Positions 8,372 to 18,249 of a stretch of 64,000 nucleotides of DNA are shown here, one piece after another. Both the position numbers and the translations under genes were made by a program. Source of the DNA: Streptomyces sp. NBC_00224. GTDB lineage: Bacteria; Actinomycetota; Actinomycetes; Streptomycetales; Streptomycetaceae. The stretch covers positions 2,108,001-2,172,000 of the forward strand of contig NZ_CP108106.1 of the NCBI RefSeq assembly GCF_041435195.1. Reading direction: 5' to 3'. Each line of letters starts with the position of its first letter. The stretch's first letter is position 1. The notes under the pieces are model-generated. The model made no database searches, had not been told where the DNA came from, and saw only the letters and a list, made by a program, of their open reading frames with translations.

Positions 8372-9652
8372 ATGAGCACGACCCAGGCACAGTCGAAAGA
8401 GGGCGAACTCCCCGGCGGCGGCGGCCCGTTCGGGTGGCTGCGGGACCTCGGTCCGCGCGGCCGCCGCGCCTTCGGCGGCGCGTTCGGCGGCTACGCCCTC
8501 GACTCCTACGACTACTTCACCCTGCCGCTGAGCATGGTCGCGATCGGCGCGTACTTCGGCCTCGACCACGGCCAGACCGGCCTGCTCACCACGGTGACCC
8601 TGGTGGTCTCGGCGGTCGGCGGCGCGCTCGCCGGGATCCTGGCCGACCGCATCGGCCGGGTGAAGGCGCTGATGATCACGGTGATCACGTACGCGGTGTT
8701 CACCGTGGCCTGCGGCTTCGCGCCCACGTACGAGACGCTCATGGTCTGCCGCGCCCTGCAGGGCTTCGGCTTCGGCGGCGAGTGGGCGGTCGGCGCGATC
8801 CTGGTCGCCGAGTACGCCTCGGCCAAGGAGCGCGGCCGGACCCTCGGCGCGGTGCAGAGCGCCTGGGCGGCAGGCTGGGCGCTGGCCGTCATCGTCTACA
8901 CGCTGGTCTTCCACTACGTGGACGCGGACACCGCCTGGCGCGTGATGTTCTGGACGGGCGCGCTGCCCGCCCTCCTGGTGATCTACATCCGGCGCCATGT
9001 GAGCGATGCCCCGGAGGCGGCCGAGCAGCGCCGCGCGGCCGGCTCGGGGCGCGGCTCCTTCGCCGCGATCTTCAAGAAGGACCTGCTGCGCTCCACGTTC
9101 TTCGCGACGCTGCTCTCCACCGGCGTCCAGGGCGGCTACTACACGCTCGCCACCTGGGTGCCGACCTACCTCAAGACCGACCGCGGGCTCACCGTCGTCG
9201 GCACCGGCGGCTATCTGACGTTCCTGATCTCCGGCGCCTTCCTCGGCTATCTCACCGGCGGCGTGCTCAGCGACCGGCTCGGGCGCAAGCGGAACATCCA
9301 GCTCTTCGCCGTCCTGTCCGCGCTCTGCATCCTGGTGTACACACACATCCCGTCCGGCGCGAACAACCTGCTGCTCGTCCTCGGCTTCCCGCTGGGCTTC
9401 TGCATGTCCGCGATCTTCAGCGGGTTCGGCTCGTTCCTGAGCGAGCTCTATCCGACGGCGGTACGCGGGACGGGCCAGGGCTTCACGTACAACAGCGGCC
9501 GGGCCGTCGGCGCCTTCCTGCCCACCCTTGTGGGCTACCTCTCCGACAGCTGGGGCGTGGGCGGCGCGCTGGCCCTCGGCGCGATCGGCTACGCACTGGC
9601 CTTCGTGGCCCTGTTCGGACTGCCCGAGACACGTGGACAGGAACTGACATGA
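8372..9652 (+). CDS. MFS transporter, likely for 5-oxoproline or a related carboxylate
   Basis: Integral membrane transporter of the major facilitator superfamily, 426 aa, with about 12 hydrophobic segments. The loop after the second segment carries motif A-like GILADRIGRVKAL, and the N-terminal part has GGYALDSYDYFTL, typical of the organic-acid/sialate (SHS/AAHS-like) porters. The ATG at 8372 is preceded by GAGGTG. The stop codon overlaps the pxpA start (ATGA), so transporter and hydrolase are translationally coupled. This strongly suggests import of the pxpABC substrate, probably 5-oxoproline; that substrate is inferred from context only. Expression is presumably controlled by the divergent FadR-type regulator. 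Confidence 0.85.
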   Translation: MSTTQAQSKEGELPGGGGPFGWLRDLGPRGRRAFGGAFGGYALDSYDYFTLPLSMVAIGAYFGLDHGQTGLLTTVTLVVSAVGGALAGILADRIGRVKALMITVITYAVFTVACGFAPTYETLMVCRALQGFGFGGEWAVGAILVAEYASAKERGRTLGAVQSAWAAGWALAVIVYTLVFHYVDADTAWRVMFWTGALPALLVIYIRRHVSDAPEAAEQRRAAGSGRGSFAAIFKKDLLRSTFFATLLSTGVQGGYYTLATWVPTYLKTDRGLTVVGTGGYLTFLISGAFLGYLTGGVLSDRLGRKRNIQLFAVLSALCILVYTHIPSGANNLLLVLGFPLGFCMSAIFSGFGSFLSELYPTAVRGTGQGFTYNSGRAVGAFLPTLVGYLSDSWGVGGALALGAIGYALAFVALFGLPETRGQELT

Positions 9653-10410
9653 CCCCGGTCATCGACCTCAACGCCGACCTGGGCGAGGGCTTCGGCCGCT
9701 GGCGGCTGACCGACGACGAGCAGCTGCTGTCCGTCGTCACCAGCGCCAATGTGGCCTGCGGCTTCCACGCGGGCGACGCGGCCACCATGCGGCGCGTGTG
9801 CGCGACGGCGGCCGAGCGCGGGGTGCGGATCGGCGCCCAGGTCTCGTATCGCGATCTGGCCGGGTTCGGACGGCGGGCGATGGACGTCCCGCCGGACGAG
9901 CTCGCGGCCGAGGTCGCCTACCAGATAGGCGCGTTGGAGGTCTTCGCCCGGGCCGCGGGCAGCCGGGTCGCCTACGTCAAACCGCACGGCGCGCTCTACA
10001 ACCGCGTCGTCCACGACGAGGAGCAGGCGGCGGCCGTCGTCGAGGGGGTGCGCCTGGCAGGCGGCCTGCTCGCGGTGCTCGGGCTGCCCGGCTCGCGCCT
10101 CCTGGCGCGCGCCGCGAAGGCCGGACTGCCCGTCGTCAGCGAGGCGTTCGCGGACCGCGCGTACACCGAGCGCGCGACCCTCGTCCCGCGCGGCCAGGAG
10201 GGCGCGGTCATCACCCACCCGGACGCGGTCGTGGAGCGGTCGCTCTCACTGGCCCGGACCGGCACGGTGGTCGCCGCCACGGGCGAGAGCGTCGAGGTAC
10301 GCGCGCGTTCGCTCTGTCTGCACGGCGACACCCCCGGCGCCGCCGCCCTCGCCCACCGGGTGCGGCAGGCCCTGGAGGGCGCGGGCGTGCGGGTGAAGGC
10401 GTTCGCGTGA
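9649..10410 (+). CDS. pxpA: 5-oxoprolinase subunit PxpA (LamB/YcsF family)
   Basis: Subunit A of the prokaryotic ATP-dependent 5-oxoprolinase, which with PxpB and PxpC converts 5-oxoproline to glutamate in the cytosol. It is 253 aa, the family's usual length. The N-terminal signature is IDLNADLGEGFGRW followed by SANVACGFHAGD, and the internal KPHGALYN motif is present; these are the hallmark LamB/YcsF motifs of the metal-site TIM-like barrel. The start overlaps the transporter stop by 4 bp and its own stop overlaps the pxpB start (GTGA). The gene is the second of the four-gene cluster MFS-pxpA-pxpB-pxpC. Confidence 0.93.
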   Translation: MTPVIDLNADLGEGFGRWRLTDDEQLLSVVTSANVACGFHAGDAATMRRVCATAAERGVRIGAQVSYRDLAGFGRRAMDVPPDELAAEVAYQIGALEVFARAAGSRVAYVKPHGALYNRVVHDEEQAAAVVEGVRLAGGLLAVLGLPGSRLLARAAKAGLPVVSEAFADRAYTERATLVPRGQEGAVITHPDAVVERSLSLARTGTVVAATGESVEVRARSLCLHGDTPGAAALAHRVRQALEGAGVRVKAFA

Positions 10411-11045
10411 GACGCGCCCTGCCGATGCGGACGCTGCCGGTCGGCGACCGCGCGCTCCTCGTCGAGCTGGACAGCGGCGAGGACGCCGAGGCCCTCCACG
10501 CCGAGCTGCTGCGCCGCCGCGCCGCCGGAAGCCTGCCGCCCGTACGGGAGATCGTCCCGGCGGCCCGTACGGTCCTGCTCGACGGTCTGGACGATCCGGC
10601 GCGCCTTGCCGCGCTGCTGCCCGGCTGGGAGGTCGCGCCGCCGCGCGCGGACACGGGCGCGGCGGTGGAGATCCCGGTCCGCTACGACGGCCCCGATCTG
10701 GCCGAGGTCGCGACGGTGTGGGGCGTCTCGCCCGAGGCGGCGGTACGGATCCACTGCGCGGCCGAATTCCGGGTGGCCTTCTGCGGGTTCGCGCCCGGCT
10801 TCGGCTATCTGACCGGGCTGCCCGAGCGGTACGGGGTGCCCCGCCGGGCCACCCCGAGGACCTCGGTCCCCGCCGGGTCGGTCGCCCTGGCGGGCCCGTA
10901 CACCGGCGTCTATCCGCGCTCGTCGCCGGGCGGCTGGCAGCTCGTCGGCAGCACGGACGCCGTGCTGTGGGACCCGGACCGGGAGCCCGCCGCACTCCTC
11001 GCACCGGGCACCCGGGTGCGCTTCGTCCCCCGGGGCGGGGCATGA
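10407..11045 (+). CDS. pxpB: 5-oxoprolinase subunit PxpB (allophanate hydrolase subunit 1 family)
   Basis: Subunit B of 5-oxoprolinase, 212 aa, member of the KipI/AHS1 family. The diagnostic stretch FCGFAPGFGYLTGLPE lies near residue 130, followed by PAGSVALAG and the YPRSSPGGWQLVG motif typical of this family. The GTG start overlaps the pxpA stop by 4 bp; an internal ATG at 10425 is an alternative start. The gene's stop overlaps the pxpC ATG. AHS1 proteins work as a complex with the AHS2 family (PxpC), which fits the tight coupling. A KipI-like regulatory role is unlikely given the neighbouring pxpA and pxpC. Confidence 0.92.
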   Translation: MRRALPMRTLPVGDRALLVELDSGEDAEALHAELLRRRAAGSLPPVREIVPAARTVLLDGLDDPARLAALLPGWEVAPPRADTGAAVEIPVRYDGPDLAEVATVWGVSPEAAVRIHCAAEFRVAFCGFAPGFGYLTGLPERYGVPRRATPRTSVPAGSVALAGPYTGVYPRSSPGGWQLVGSTDAVLWDPDREPAALLAPGTRVRFVPRGGA

Positions 11046-11941
11046 CGGACCGGGCCTTCTGCGTGGTGCGGGCCGGCGCGCTCACCTCCGTCCAGGACGA
11101 GGGGCGCCATGGCCACGCCCACCTCGGTGTGCCGCGCTCGGGAGCGCTCGACCTGCCCGCGAGCCGCCTCGCCAACCGGCTGGTGGGGAACCGGCCGGGC
11201 GCCGCCGTCCTGGAGACGACTCTGAACGGGTGCGCGGTGCGCCCGCGCCGGGCCGTCACGGTCGCGGTGACGGGAGCGCCCTGCCCGGTGGCCGTCGACG
11301 GGCGCCCCGCGGCGTGGGGCGCGCCGGTGCGGGTGCCCGCGGGGGCCGTCCTGGAGGTCGGCGCCGCCGTGCGCGGGGTGCGCTCCTATGTGGCGTTCGC
11401 CGGGGGGATCGCGGTCGAGCCGGTCCTCGGCAGCCGCTCCACCGATCTGCTGTCGGGGCTCGGCCCGGCGCCGCTCGCGGACGGCGCCGTACTGCCCCTG
11501 GGGCATCCGGCCGAGCACTACGCGCGCGTGGACGCGGCACCCGCGCCGGGGCCGCCGCGGGAGTTGGTGCTGCGCATGCTGCCGGGGCCGCGCGCCGACT
11601 GGTTCACGGAGAACGCTTTCGTCGCCCTCGCCACCGGCGGCTACCGGGTCTCCGCCGCGAGCAACCGCATCGGCCTGCGCACCGAGGGCCCGGCGCTCGA
11701 ACGGGCGGTCCACGGCGAGCTGCCCAGCGAGGGCATGGTGTGGGGCGCGGTCCAAGTGCCGCCGGACGGGCGCCCGGTGGTGTTCCTGGCCGACCATCCG
11801 ACCACCGGCGGCTATCCGGTGGTGGGCGTGGTGGCCGGGGCGGATCTGGCCGCCGCCGCGCAGGCCGTGCCCGGCACCCCGCTGCGGTTCGTGCCCCTGC
11901 GACGGGGCCCCGCATCCGTACGGAGGCGTCAGGAGCCGTAG
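11042..11941 (+). CDS. pxpC: 5-oxoprolinase subunit PxpC (biotin-dependent carboxyltransferase/AHS2 family)
   Basis: Subunit C of 5-oxoprolinase, 299 aa, AHS2/KipA family. Family motifs seen are [20 protein letters not shown] at the N terminus, [20 protein letters not shown], and late in the protein [15 protein letters not shown] and [15 protein letters not shown]. The ATG overlaps the pxpB stop by 4 bp, completing a translationally coupled PxpABC set. Its 3' end overlaps by 13 bp the 3' end of the convergent fused 5-oxoprolinase gene, so there is no room for an intervening terminator. Confidence 0.93.
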   Translation: MTDRAFCVVRAGALTSVQDEGRHGHAHLGVPRSGALDLPASRLANRLVGNRPGAAVLETTLNGCAVRPRRAVTVAVTGAPCPVAVDGRPAAWGAPVRVPAGAVLEVGAAVRGVRSYVAFAGGIAVEPVLGSRSTDLLSGLGPAPLADGAVLPLGHPAEHYARVDAAPAPGPPRELVLRMLPGPRADWFTENAFVALATGGYRVSAASNRIGLRTEGPALERAVHGELPSEGMVWGAVQVPPDGRPVVFLADHPTTGGYPVVGVVAGADLAAAAQAVPGTPLRFVPLRRGPASVRRRQEP

Positions 11942-14900
11942 CCGCCGCCTCCGGGCGTGCGGACGACCAGGACGTCCCCGGGGCCCACCTCGACCGTGTC
12001 CACGCCGCCCAACGCCTCGCTGCGGCCGTCCGCACGCTCCACCAGGTTCGCGCCGAGCCCGCCGGGCGCGCCGCCCGCCATGCCGTACGGCGGGACGCGC
12101 CGGTGGCCGGTCAGCAGGGCGACGGTCATCGGCTCCAGGAAGCGGATCCGGCGCTCGACCCCGCATCCGCCCGTCCACCGGCCCCGCCCGCCGCTGCCCT
12201 CCCGTACCGCGAAGGCGTCCACGCGCACCGGATAGCGCCACTCCAGCACCTCGGGGTCGGTGAGGCGCGAGTTGGTCATGTGGGTCTGCACGGCGTCCGC
12301 GCCGTCGAAGCCGTCGCCCGCGCCCGAGCCACTGGCCACCGTCTCGTAGTACTGCACCCGGTCGTTGCCGAAGGTCACGTTGTTCATCGTGCCCGAGCCC
12401 TCGGCCTGGATCCCGAGGGCCGCGTAGAGCGCGCCGGTGACGGCCTGCGAGGTCTCGACGTTTCCGGCGACGGTCGCGGCCGGGTGCTCGGGCGCCAGCA
12501 TCGAGCCGGGCGGCACCCGTACCTCCAGCGGCTTGAGACAGCCGCTGTTGAGCGGGATGTCGTCGTCCACCAGCGTCCGGAAGACGTACAGGACGGCCGC
12601 CATCACCACCGACCGGGGCGCGTTGAAGTTGCCGGGCTGCTGCGGCGAGGTGCCGGCGAAGTCCACTACGGCGCTGCGGCTGTCGCGGTCCACGGTGACG
12701 GCGACCCGGATGACGGCGCCGCCGTCGGTCTCGTACGTGTACGAGCCGTCGCTCAGCCCCGCCACGATCCGCCGCACGGACTCCTCGGCGTTGGCCTGCA
12801 CATGTCCCATGTACGCCTGGACGACGTCGAGCCCGAACTCGTCGGTCATGCGCCGCAGTTCGGCGATGCCCTTCTCGTTGGCGGCGATCTGGGCGCGCAG
12901 GTCGGCGAGGTTGGTGTCGGGGTCGCGCGAGGGGTGAACGGCACCGGTCAACAGCGCCCGCGTCTCCGCCTCGCGCAGCCGTCCGTCCCGGACGAGGAGC
13001 CAGTTGTCGAAGAGGACGCCCTCCTCCTCGATGGTGCGGCTGAAGGCGGGCATCGAGCCCGGGGTGATGCCGCCGATCTCGGCGTGGTGGCCGCGCGAGG
13101 CGACCAGGAACCGCAGCTCCTCGCCGTCGAACACCGGGGTCACCACGGTGATGTCGGGCAGATGGGTGCCGCCGTGGTACGGGTCGTTGACGGCGTAGAC
13201 GTCACCGGGCCGCATGGCGCCCGCGTTGCGGTGCAGCACCTCCTTGATGGACTCGCCCATCGAGCCCAAGTGCACCGGGATGTGCGGGGCGTTGGCGATC
13301 AGGTTGCCCTCGGCGTCGAAGAGCGCGCAGGAGAAGTCGAGGCGTTCCTTGATGTTGACGGAGTGGGCGGTGTTCTCCAGGCGTACGCCCATCTGCTCGG
13401 CGATCGCCATGAAGAGGTTGTTGAAGACCTCCAGCATCACCGGGTCGACATCCGTGCCGACGGCGGTGCGGCCGGGGCGGGGGCGCACCCGGGTGAGCAG
13501 CAGATGCCCCAGGTCACCGGCGGCGGCCTGCCAGCCGTCGTCCACCACGGTGGTGGCGTCGGCCTCGGCGACGATCGCGGGCCCGGCCACCGTGTCGCCC
13601 GGCCGCAGGGCGGCGCGCCGGTACAGCGGGACGTCCCGGCGCCCGCCCGCCACGAACATGCCCACGGTGGCACAGGGTCCGCTCGCACCCTCGCGCGCGT
13701 ACTCCTCGACCTCGGGGACGCCGTGCGGCCCGGCGGCGCCGACGGCCTCCACCGACACCGCCTCCATGACCAGCGGCTTGTCCATGGTGAAGGCGTACCG
13801 CGCGCGGTGTTCGCGCTCGAACGCCTCCTTCATGGCGTCCGCCGTGTCCAGGGCCAACGGCAGGCTCGCGTCCGTACCGGCGTAGCGGAGCAGTACGCGC
13901 GCGTGGGTGGTGATCGCTCCGTCCGGGATGCTGTCGGCGCGCAGTTCGGCACGGGTGCGTGCCGCGAGTTCGTCGCACAGCTCGCGCACCCGCCCGACGG
14001 AGTCCCCGTCCAGCTCGGCCTCGACGGACCGCTCGCGCATCGCGGTCGCGTCGGCGAGGCCGATGCCGTAGGCGGAGAGGACTCCGGCCAGCGGCGGTAC
14101 GACGACGGTGTCGATGCCGAGCGCGTCCGCGACCGCGCAGGCGTGCTGGCCGCCCGCGCCGCCGAAGCTGGTCAGGGCGTAGCGGGTGACGTCGTGGCCG
14201 CGCTGCACGGAGATCTTCTTGACCGCGTTCGCCATGTTGAGCACGGCGATCTCCAGGAATCCGGCGGCGACCTCCTCGGGGGTGCGGCCGCCGCCGGTCC
14301 GCTCGGCCAGGGCGGCGAACCCCTCCCGTACCACCTCGGCGTCCAGCGGCAGTTCGCCGCCGGGGCCGAACACCGCCGGGAAGTGGGCGGGCTGGATCCG
14401 GCCGAGCATCACATTGGCATCGGTGACGGTGAGCGGGCCGCCGCGCCGGTAGCAGGCCGGGCCCGGGACCGCGCCCGCCGAGTCGGGGCCGACCCGGTAG
14501 CGCTGTCCGTCGAAGTGGAGCACCGAGCCGCCGCCCGCCGCCACGGTGTGGATGTTCATCATGGGGGCGCGCATCCGCACCCCGGCGACCTGGGTGGCGA
14601 AGTCCCGCTCGAAGGCGCCCGCGTAGTGCGAGACGTCGGTCGAGGTGCCGCCCATGTCGAAGCCGATCACGCGCGCGTAGCCGGCCTGTCCGGAGGTGCG
14701 GGCCATGCCGACCACTCCGCCGGCGGGTCCGGAGAGCACCGCGTCCTTGCCCCGGAAGTGCGCGGCCTCCCGCAGGCCACCGTTGGACTGCATGAACATC
14801 AGCCGTACGCCGTCGAGTTCCTTGGCGACCTCGTCGACGTATCGGCGCAGGATCGGCGAGAGGTAGGCGTCCACCACCGTGGTGTCGCCGCGCGGCACCA

Positions 14901-15504
14901 GCTTGATGAGCGGGCTCACCTCGTGCGAGCAGCTGACCTGGGTGAAGCCGAGCGAGCGGGCGGCCTCGGCGACGGCCAGCTCGTGGTCCGGGTAGCGGTA
15001 GCCGTGCATCAGGACGACGGCGGCGCTGCGCAGTCCCTCCGCGTGGGCGGCCCGCAGCCCCTCGGTGACGCCCGCGAGGTCGAGCGGGCGGACGGTGGCG
15101 CCGTGCGCGTCGACCCGCTCGGCCACCTCGACGACCCGCGCGTACACCGCGTCCGGCAGCACGATGTGCCGGTCGAACAGCCGCGGCCGGTTCTGGTACG
15201 CGATCCGCAGCGCGTCCCGGAAGCCCTCGGTGACGACCAGGACGGTGGGCTCGCCGCGCCGCTCCAGGAGGGCGTTGGTGGCGACGGTGGTGCCCATCTT
15301 GACGACCGAGATCCGGTCGGCCGGGACCGGCTCGTCGGGCCCGAGGCCGAGCAGCAGCCGGATCCCGGCGACCGCGGCGTCGCGGTGGCGCTCCGGGTCG
15401 TGGGAGAGGAGCTTGCGGCTGACCAGGCGCCCGTCGGGCCGTCTGCCCACCACGTCGGTGAAGGTGCCGCCACGGTCGATCCAGAACTCCCAGCGCCCTG
15501 TCAT
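11929..15504 (-). CDS. Fused ATP-dependent 5-oxoprolinase (HyuA-HyuB type)
   Basis: Cytosolic hydantoinase/oxoprolinase of 1191 aa with both halves in one chain. The HyuA half (about residues 1-690) begins [13 protein letters not shown], an acetate/sugar-kinase-like phosphate loop, and has a second nucleotide loop [16 protein letters not shown]. The HyuB half (about 690-1191) begins [20 protein letters not shown] and contains [16 protein letters not shown] and RGHHAEIGG. This is the layout of the eukaryote-like OPLAH enzyme that hydrolyses 5-oxoproline to glutamate with ATP; N-methylhydantoin or hydantoin hydrolysis is an alternative. The ATG at 15504 overlaps the stop of a short upstream frame (ATGA). 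It meets the PxpABC genes head-on, placing two unrelated enzymes for the same reaction next to each other. Confidence 0.92.
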   Translation of the reverse strand: MTGRWEFWIDRGGTFTDVVGRRPDGRLVSRKLLSHDPERHRDAAVAGIRLLLGLGPDEPVPADRISVVKMGTTVATNALLERRGEPTVLVVTEGFRDALRIAYQNRPRLFDRHIVLPDAVYARVVEVAERVDAHGATVRPLDLAGVTEGLRAAHAEGLRSAAVVLMHGYRYPDHELAVAEAARSLGFTQVSCSHEVSPLIKLVPRGDTTVVDAYLSPILRRYVDEVAKELDGVRLMFMQSNGGLREAAHFRGKDAVLSGPAGGVVGMARTSGQAGYARVIGFDMGGTSTDVSHYAGAFERDFATQVAGVRMRAPMMNIHTVAAGGGSVLHFDGQRYRVGPDSAGAVPGPACYRRGGPLTVTDANVMLGRIQPAHFPAVFGPGGELPLDAEVVREGFAALAERTGGGRTPEEVAAGFLEIAVLNMANAVKKISVQRGHDVTRYALTSFGGAGGQHACAVADALGIDTVVVPPLAGVLSAYGIGLADATAMRERSVEAELDGDSVGRVRELCDELAARTRAELRADSIPDGAITTHARVLLRYAGTDASLPLALDTADAMKEAFEREHRARYAFTMDKPLVMEAVSVEAVGAAGPHGVPEVEEYAREGASGPCATVGMFVAGGRRDVPLYRRAALRPGDTVAGPAIVAEADATTVVDDGWQAAAGDLGHLLLTRVRPRPGRTAVGTDVDPVMLEVFNNLFMAIAEQMGVRLENTAHSVNIKERLDFSCALFDAEGNLIANAPHIPVHLGSMGESIKEVLHRNAGAMRPGDVYAVNDPYHGGTHLPDITVVTPVFDGEELRFLVASRGHHAEIGGITPGSMPAFSRTIEEEGVLFDNWLLVRDGRLREAETRALLTGAVHPSRDPDTNLADLRAQIAANEKGIAELRRMTDEFGLDVVQAYMGHVQANAEESVRRIVAGLSDGSYTYETDGGAVIRVAVTVDRDSRSAVVDFAGTSPQQPGNFNAPRSVVMAAVLYVFRTLVDDDIPLNSGCLKPLEVRVPPGSMLAPEHPAATVAGNVETSQAVTGALYAALGIQAEGSGTMNNVTFGNDRVQYYETVASGSGAGDGFDGADAVQTHMTNSRLTDPEVLEWRYPVRVDAFAVREGSGGRGRWTGGCGVERRIRFLEPMTVALLTGHRRVPPYGMAGGAPGGLGANLVERADGRSEALGGVDTVEVGPGDVLVVRTPGGGGYGS

Positions 15505-15827
15505 CCCTCCATTCTGGCAAGGCGGCCCGGGCCGGGGGGCGCGCTGACGGTCGCGAGCGCTGGGGAGAGCGCCTCTGCGGCGCACGGACCGAGGTGGGGG
15601 CGGTGCCGCGCGCGGCGTGGCCCCGCCCCGCGCCGCACCGCCCCGGCGAGGCCGGGCAGCTGGGGCAGCAGGTCCGTGGAGCGCCGCGCCACCCGGGCGG
15701 TCCCGGCCGTCGCCGGCCACAGCAGCACGGCGGACCGGCCGCGCGGCGGCCGGTCCGGCTCGTACGAGGGTGGTGCGCCCGGCCCGAGGCTGGGCTCGGC
15801 GAGCAGGCTCTGGCAGCGGGCCGCCAT
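15501..15827 (-). CDS. Short Pro/Arg-rich ORF (108 aa) coupled to the 5-oxoprolinase gene; possible gene remnant
   Basis: Not recognised. The stop overlaps the 5-oxoprolinase start by 4 bp (ATGA). Over the first 70 or so codons nearly every third base is G or C, as in real genes here. This coding-like reading also extends upstream of the ATG (LRALSDW before the first Met) to an in-frame TAG at about 15856. The last third has a more mixed third-position composition and Pro/Arg-rich low-complexity sequence. It looks like the truncated C-terminal end of a larger gene whose 5' part was lost, perhaps at the CTAGGGCCT sequence there. It may still serve for translational coupling. Confidence 0.35.
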   Translation of the reverse strand: MAARCQSLLAEPSLGPGAPPSYEPDRPPRGRSAVLLWPATAGTARVARRSTDLLPQLPGLAGAVRRGAGPRRARHRPHLGPCAAEALSPALATVSAPPGPGRLARMEG

Positions 15828-15859
15828 CCAGTCGGACAGCGCCCGTAGGCCCTAGCGGC

Positions 15860-17278
15860 TCATATCGCGGCGGCGTCCGGGCCCATCCGGTTGTGGATGG
15901 CGCTCTGTACCTCGGCCTCCTCGGCCGGGTCGTCGGCCAGGCGCCGCAGCCGCTCCGCCACGCGCGCGTCGACGAGCTCGGCATGCTGCGCGGCCACTTC
16001 GCGGGTGGTCTCCTCGCAGTCCCACAGGCACTCGACGGCGAAACCGGTGGGGAAGGAGGGGTCGGTGGCGGCGAGCGCGCGGGCGGTGCGGCCGCGCAGC
16101 TCGGAGGAGGCGGTCTCCCGGTAGAGGTGCCTCAGTACGGGGGCGGCGCAGGCGATGCCGAGCCGTCCGGCCCCGTCGACGAGGGGGCGCAGCAGGGTCG
16201 CGTCGGGCCCCTCGGAGCGCACGCACTCGCGCAGTGCGCCGAGGACCAGCTGGGCGTCGTCGGCTTCGCCCCGGCAGGCGAGGACGCCCGCGGCGGCGGC
16301 GCCGAGCGCGTCGGGCCGGTGCACCCAGCCGCGCGCCCGGTCGACGGCCTCGGGCCCGCACATCCGCTCGAAGGCGTGGACGGCGGCCTCGGCCACGGTG
16401 TGTGAGCCGCCGCCGACGGCGGCCTCGATGAGGTCGAGCACGCGGGGGTCGCGTGACTCGGTGAGGTAGTGCAGGGCGGCGCAACGGGCGCCGTCCGAGC
16501 CGGCGCGCGCGGCCTCGACGATCAGGTCGCGATCGTCGGGCCCGGCCACCGCGCCCAGGCAGCGGGCGGCGGGAAGGGTGAGGTCGGCGCCGCGCTCCAG
16601 GCCCTCCTGGGCCCAGTCGAAGACGGCTTGGACGCTCCAGCCGGGACGGGGCCCGGACGGTCGCATCTGGCGCTGCCAGCGGTCGAAGGACCCGGCTTCC
16701 TGGGCGGCGCGCACCCGTGCGCCGACCGCGTCCCGGGTGTCCTCGGCCCACAGCCGCCAGGGCCGTGGCTCGAAGGCGTCCCGGACGGTGGCGGCCAGTT
16801 CGGCGTCGCCCTCGGGGGTGCCGGGGAACCGGGCGAGGACGGGGTCGGCGAGGCCGCGCAGGCCCGCGTCGTCGTCACGCAGGGCGAGCTCGTCCAGGGC
16901 CCAGCCCCAGTTGGCGCCGCGCACGGCGTACCGCCGCAGCAGCAGCAGCGCGTCGTCCCTGCCGTAGGAGGCGAGGTGGCCGAGGACCGCGAGCGCGAGA
17001 CCGGTGCGGTGCTCGTCGCTGTCAAGGACGTCCTCGGCGCTGAAGAGATGGGCCTCGATCTCGTCGAGTCCGCCGTCGAGATCCAGGTAGAGGCGCGCGT
17101 AGTACAGGGAGCGGTTCTCCACCTGCCAGTCGTGGCGGGGGTCGCCCAGTACACAGTGGTTCAGGGCCGCCAGGGCTTCTGGGCGCGGGGCGGCGAGCGC
17201 GTGCAGGGTGCCGTCGCCGCGGCCCCGCTGCAGCAGGCCGAGCAGCGTACCGCTCGGCGCTATGACCGGATCAAACAT
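15860..17278 (-). CDS. HEAT-repeat protein
   Basis: Soluble protein of 472 aa without signal peptide or membrane segments. From about residue 200 it is made of repeated two-helix units with the AAxxAL pattern (for example [42 protein letters not shown]), typical of HEAT/armadillo-like solenoids used as binding scaffolds. The N-terminal part ([26 protein letters not shown]) is conserved-looking but not recognised. The ATG at 17278 follows GAGG by 8 nt. Upstream on the same strand are a candidate 18-aa peptide (51 bp away) and the ankyrin-repeat gene; downstream is the 108-aa frame. The partner is unknown. Confidence 0.8.
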   Translation of the reverse strand: MFDPVIAPSGTLLGLLQRGRGDGTLHALAAPRPEALAALNHCVLGDPRHDWQVENRSLYYARLYLDLDGGLDEIEAHLFSAEDVLDSDEHRTGLALAVLGHLASYGRDDALLLLRRYAVRGANWGWALDELALRDDDAGLRGLADPVLARFPGTPEGDAELAATVRDAFEPRPWRLWAEDTRDAVGARVRAAQEAGSFDRWQRQMRPSGPRPGWSVQAVFDWAQEGLERGADLTLPAARCLGAVAGPDDRDLIVEAARAGSDGARCAALHYLTESRDPRVLDLIEAAVGGGSHTVAEAAVHAFERMCGPEAVDRARGWVHRPDALGAAAAGVLACRGEADDAQLVLGALRECVRSEGPDATLLRPLVDGAGRLGIACAAPVLRHLYRETASSELRGRTARALAATDPSFPTGFAVECLWDCEETTREVAAQHAELVDARVAERLRRLADDPAEEAEVQSAIHNRMGPDAAAI

Positions 17279-17329
17279 GGAAGTAGCCTCACATCAAGCT
17301 GTTGACGCAACCGGGATTCGTGCCGTGCC

Positions 17330-17386
17330 CTAGTAGGCCGCGCGCCAACATGTTCGGCCGTCCGCCGTCTTCTTGCTGTGAGTCAT
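17330..17386 (-). CDS. Candidate 18-aa peptide or leader peptide (MTHSKKTADGRTCWRAAY)
   Basis: Short reading frame with a very good ribosome binding site (GGAGG, 7 nt before the ATG) and a stop 51 bp upstream of the HEAT-repeat gene. The peptide is MTHSKKTADGRTCWRAAY: basic N terminus and a Cys-Trp plus terminal Tyr. It could be an upstream leader that sets translation of the HEAT gene or a free small peptide. No nearby radical-SAM, P450 or protease gene supports a modified peptide. Strength of evidence: a strong Shine-Dalgarno and a clean start and stop, but no homology. Confidence 0.4.
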   Translation of the reverse strand: MTHSKKTADGRTCWRAAY

Positions 17387-17534
17387 CTTCCTGCCTCCAG
17401 TCGTGTGGCCCCCGATGTATGGACCCTGCCCCTGATGAAGGGGCTCGTCGTCATGATGACCCAGGCATTTCGCCACCGCGACCACATTTACGAGCCCCTC
17501 TCACCAGGTACGCAGGGGGCACCCGGTGCAAACC
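17387..17534. other. Intergenic region between ankyrin and HEAT genes
   Basis: About 150 bp with no defended gene. It contains a 9-bp inverted repeat, GGGGCTCGT (17440-17448) and ACGAGCCCC (17490-17498), with a 41-nt loop, which could act as a weak terminator of the ankyrin gene. Local GC is lower than in the flanking genes, as expected of a promoter-bearing spacer. Confidence 0.4.
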
Positions 17535-17927
17535 TCAGCGGTCGCCGAAGAGTGCGAGCAGTTCCGTCTTGCCGAACATCCGTGCGGTGTCGAGCGCGGA
17601 CGGCGTTCCGGCGGAAGGATCGGCTCCGCCTGCGAGCAGGGCCTTGACGACCGCGTCCTCGCCCTTGAAGACCGCACCCGCGAGCGGGGTCTGGCCGCGG
17701 TCGTTGGCGCGGTCGGCGTCCGCACCGCGCGCGAGGAGCACGGAGACCGCCTCCGCGTGCCCGTGATAGGCGGCGAGCATGACGAGCGTGTGGCCCTTGT
17801 CATTGGTGAGGTCCGGCGAGACCCCGGCGTCGACGTACGCGGCGAGCGCCTCCGCGTCTCCCCGGCGCGCCAGATCGAAGATCCTGGTCGCCAGCTCGAC
17901 CACCTCGGGATCGAGGTCATCGCTCAT
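17535..17927 (-). CDS. Ankyrin-repeat protein
   Basis: Small soluble protein, 130 aa. After an acidic N-terminal helix (SDDLDPEVVELATRIFDLARRGDAEALAAYVDAG) come ankyrin units: DLTNDKGHTLVMLAAYHGHAEAVSVLLARGAD, RANDRGQTPLAGAVFKGEDAVVKALLAGGAD, and a partial last unit SALDTARMFGKTELLALF. These show the G-TPL/LA-A-GH and LL--GAD pattern of the fold, which mediates protein-protein contacts. The ATG at 17927 was preferred because upstream in-frame sequence loses coding character. It lies upstream of the candidate peptide and HEAT gene on the same strand, so two repeat-scaffold proteins are neighbours. Confidence 0.85.
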   Translation of the reverse strand: MSDDLDPEVVELATRIFDLARRGDAEALAAYVDAGVSPDLTNDKGHTLVMLAAYHGHAEAVSVLLARGADADRANDRGQTPLAGAVFKGEDAVVKALLAGGADPSAGTPSALDTARMFGKTELLALFGDR

Positions 17928-18178
17928 CGCACGGACCGCCTTTCGCTGCGTACGGCGCTCCTCGGAACGCCTGTGACCTGGGCTCGTACGGCACCGGGGC
18001 CGTACGAGTGAATCGACAGGGTACTGCCCGTCGGGCGACATGGTTCGGCCCGCCCGGGGCACATCTCACCGCGAGTGACGGCATCCGGCCCCGCGGCCGC
18101 ACAGTGTCCCGCCCGCGACCCGGTTCCGTATCCGCCACTCCAGTGAAAATCAGAGAATTTCACCCGATTGCAGCTTTT

Positions 18179-18201
18179 ATCACATAGATACTTCCTGTGA
18201 T
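18179..18201. promoter_or_regulatory. Inverted repeat upstream of the small membrane protein gene
   Basis: ATCACA (18179-18184), 11 bp, TGTGAT (18196-18201), in an unusually AT-rich patch 49 bp before the ATG at 18250. It may be an operator or part of the promoter; no known regulator is assigned. The half-sites are in the opposite order to a CRP site. Confidence 0.35.
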
Positions 18202-18249
18202 CCTGGAAGAACTCATGGTGACTGTCCCCATCAACCAGGAGAACTTCTC

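Noticed and set aside
5690..9346. 1218-residue minus-strand frame from the MFS region through the JetA-like gene
   Set aside because: Only the part from 7213 on has coding character; upstream it runs antisense to the transporter and through the MITE and fadR in another frame.
11230..15855. 1541-residue plus-strand frame through pxpC and antisense to the 5-oxoprolinase
   Set aside because: Shadow of real genes in other frames; no family motifs.
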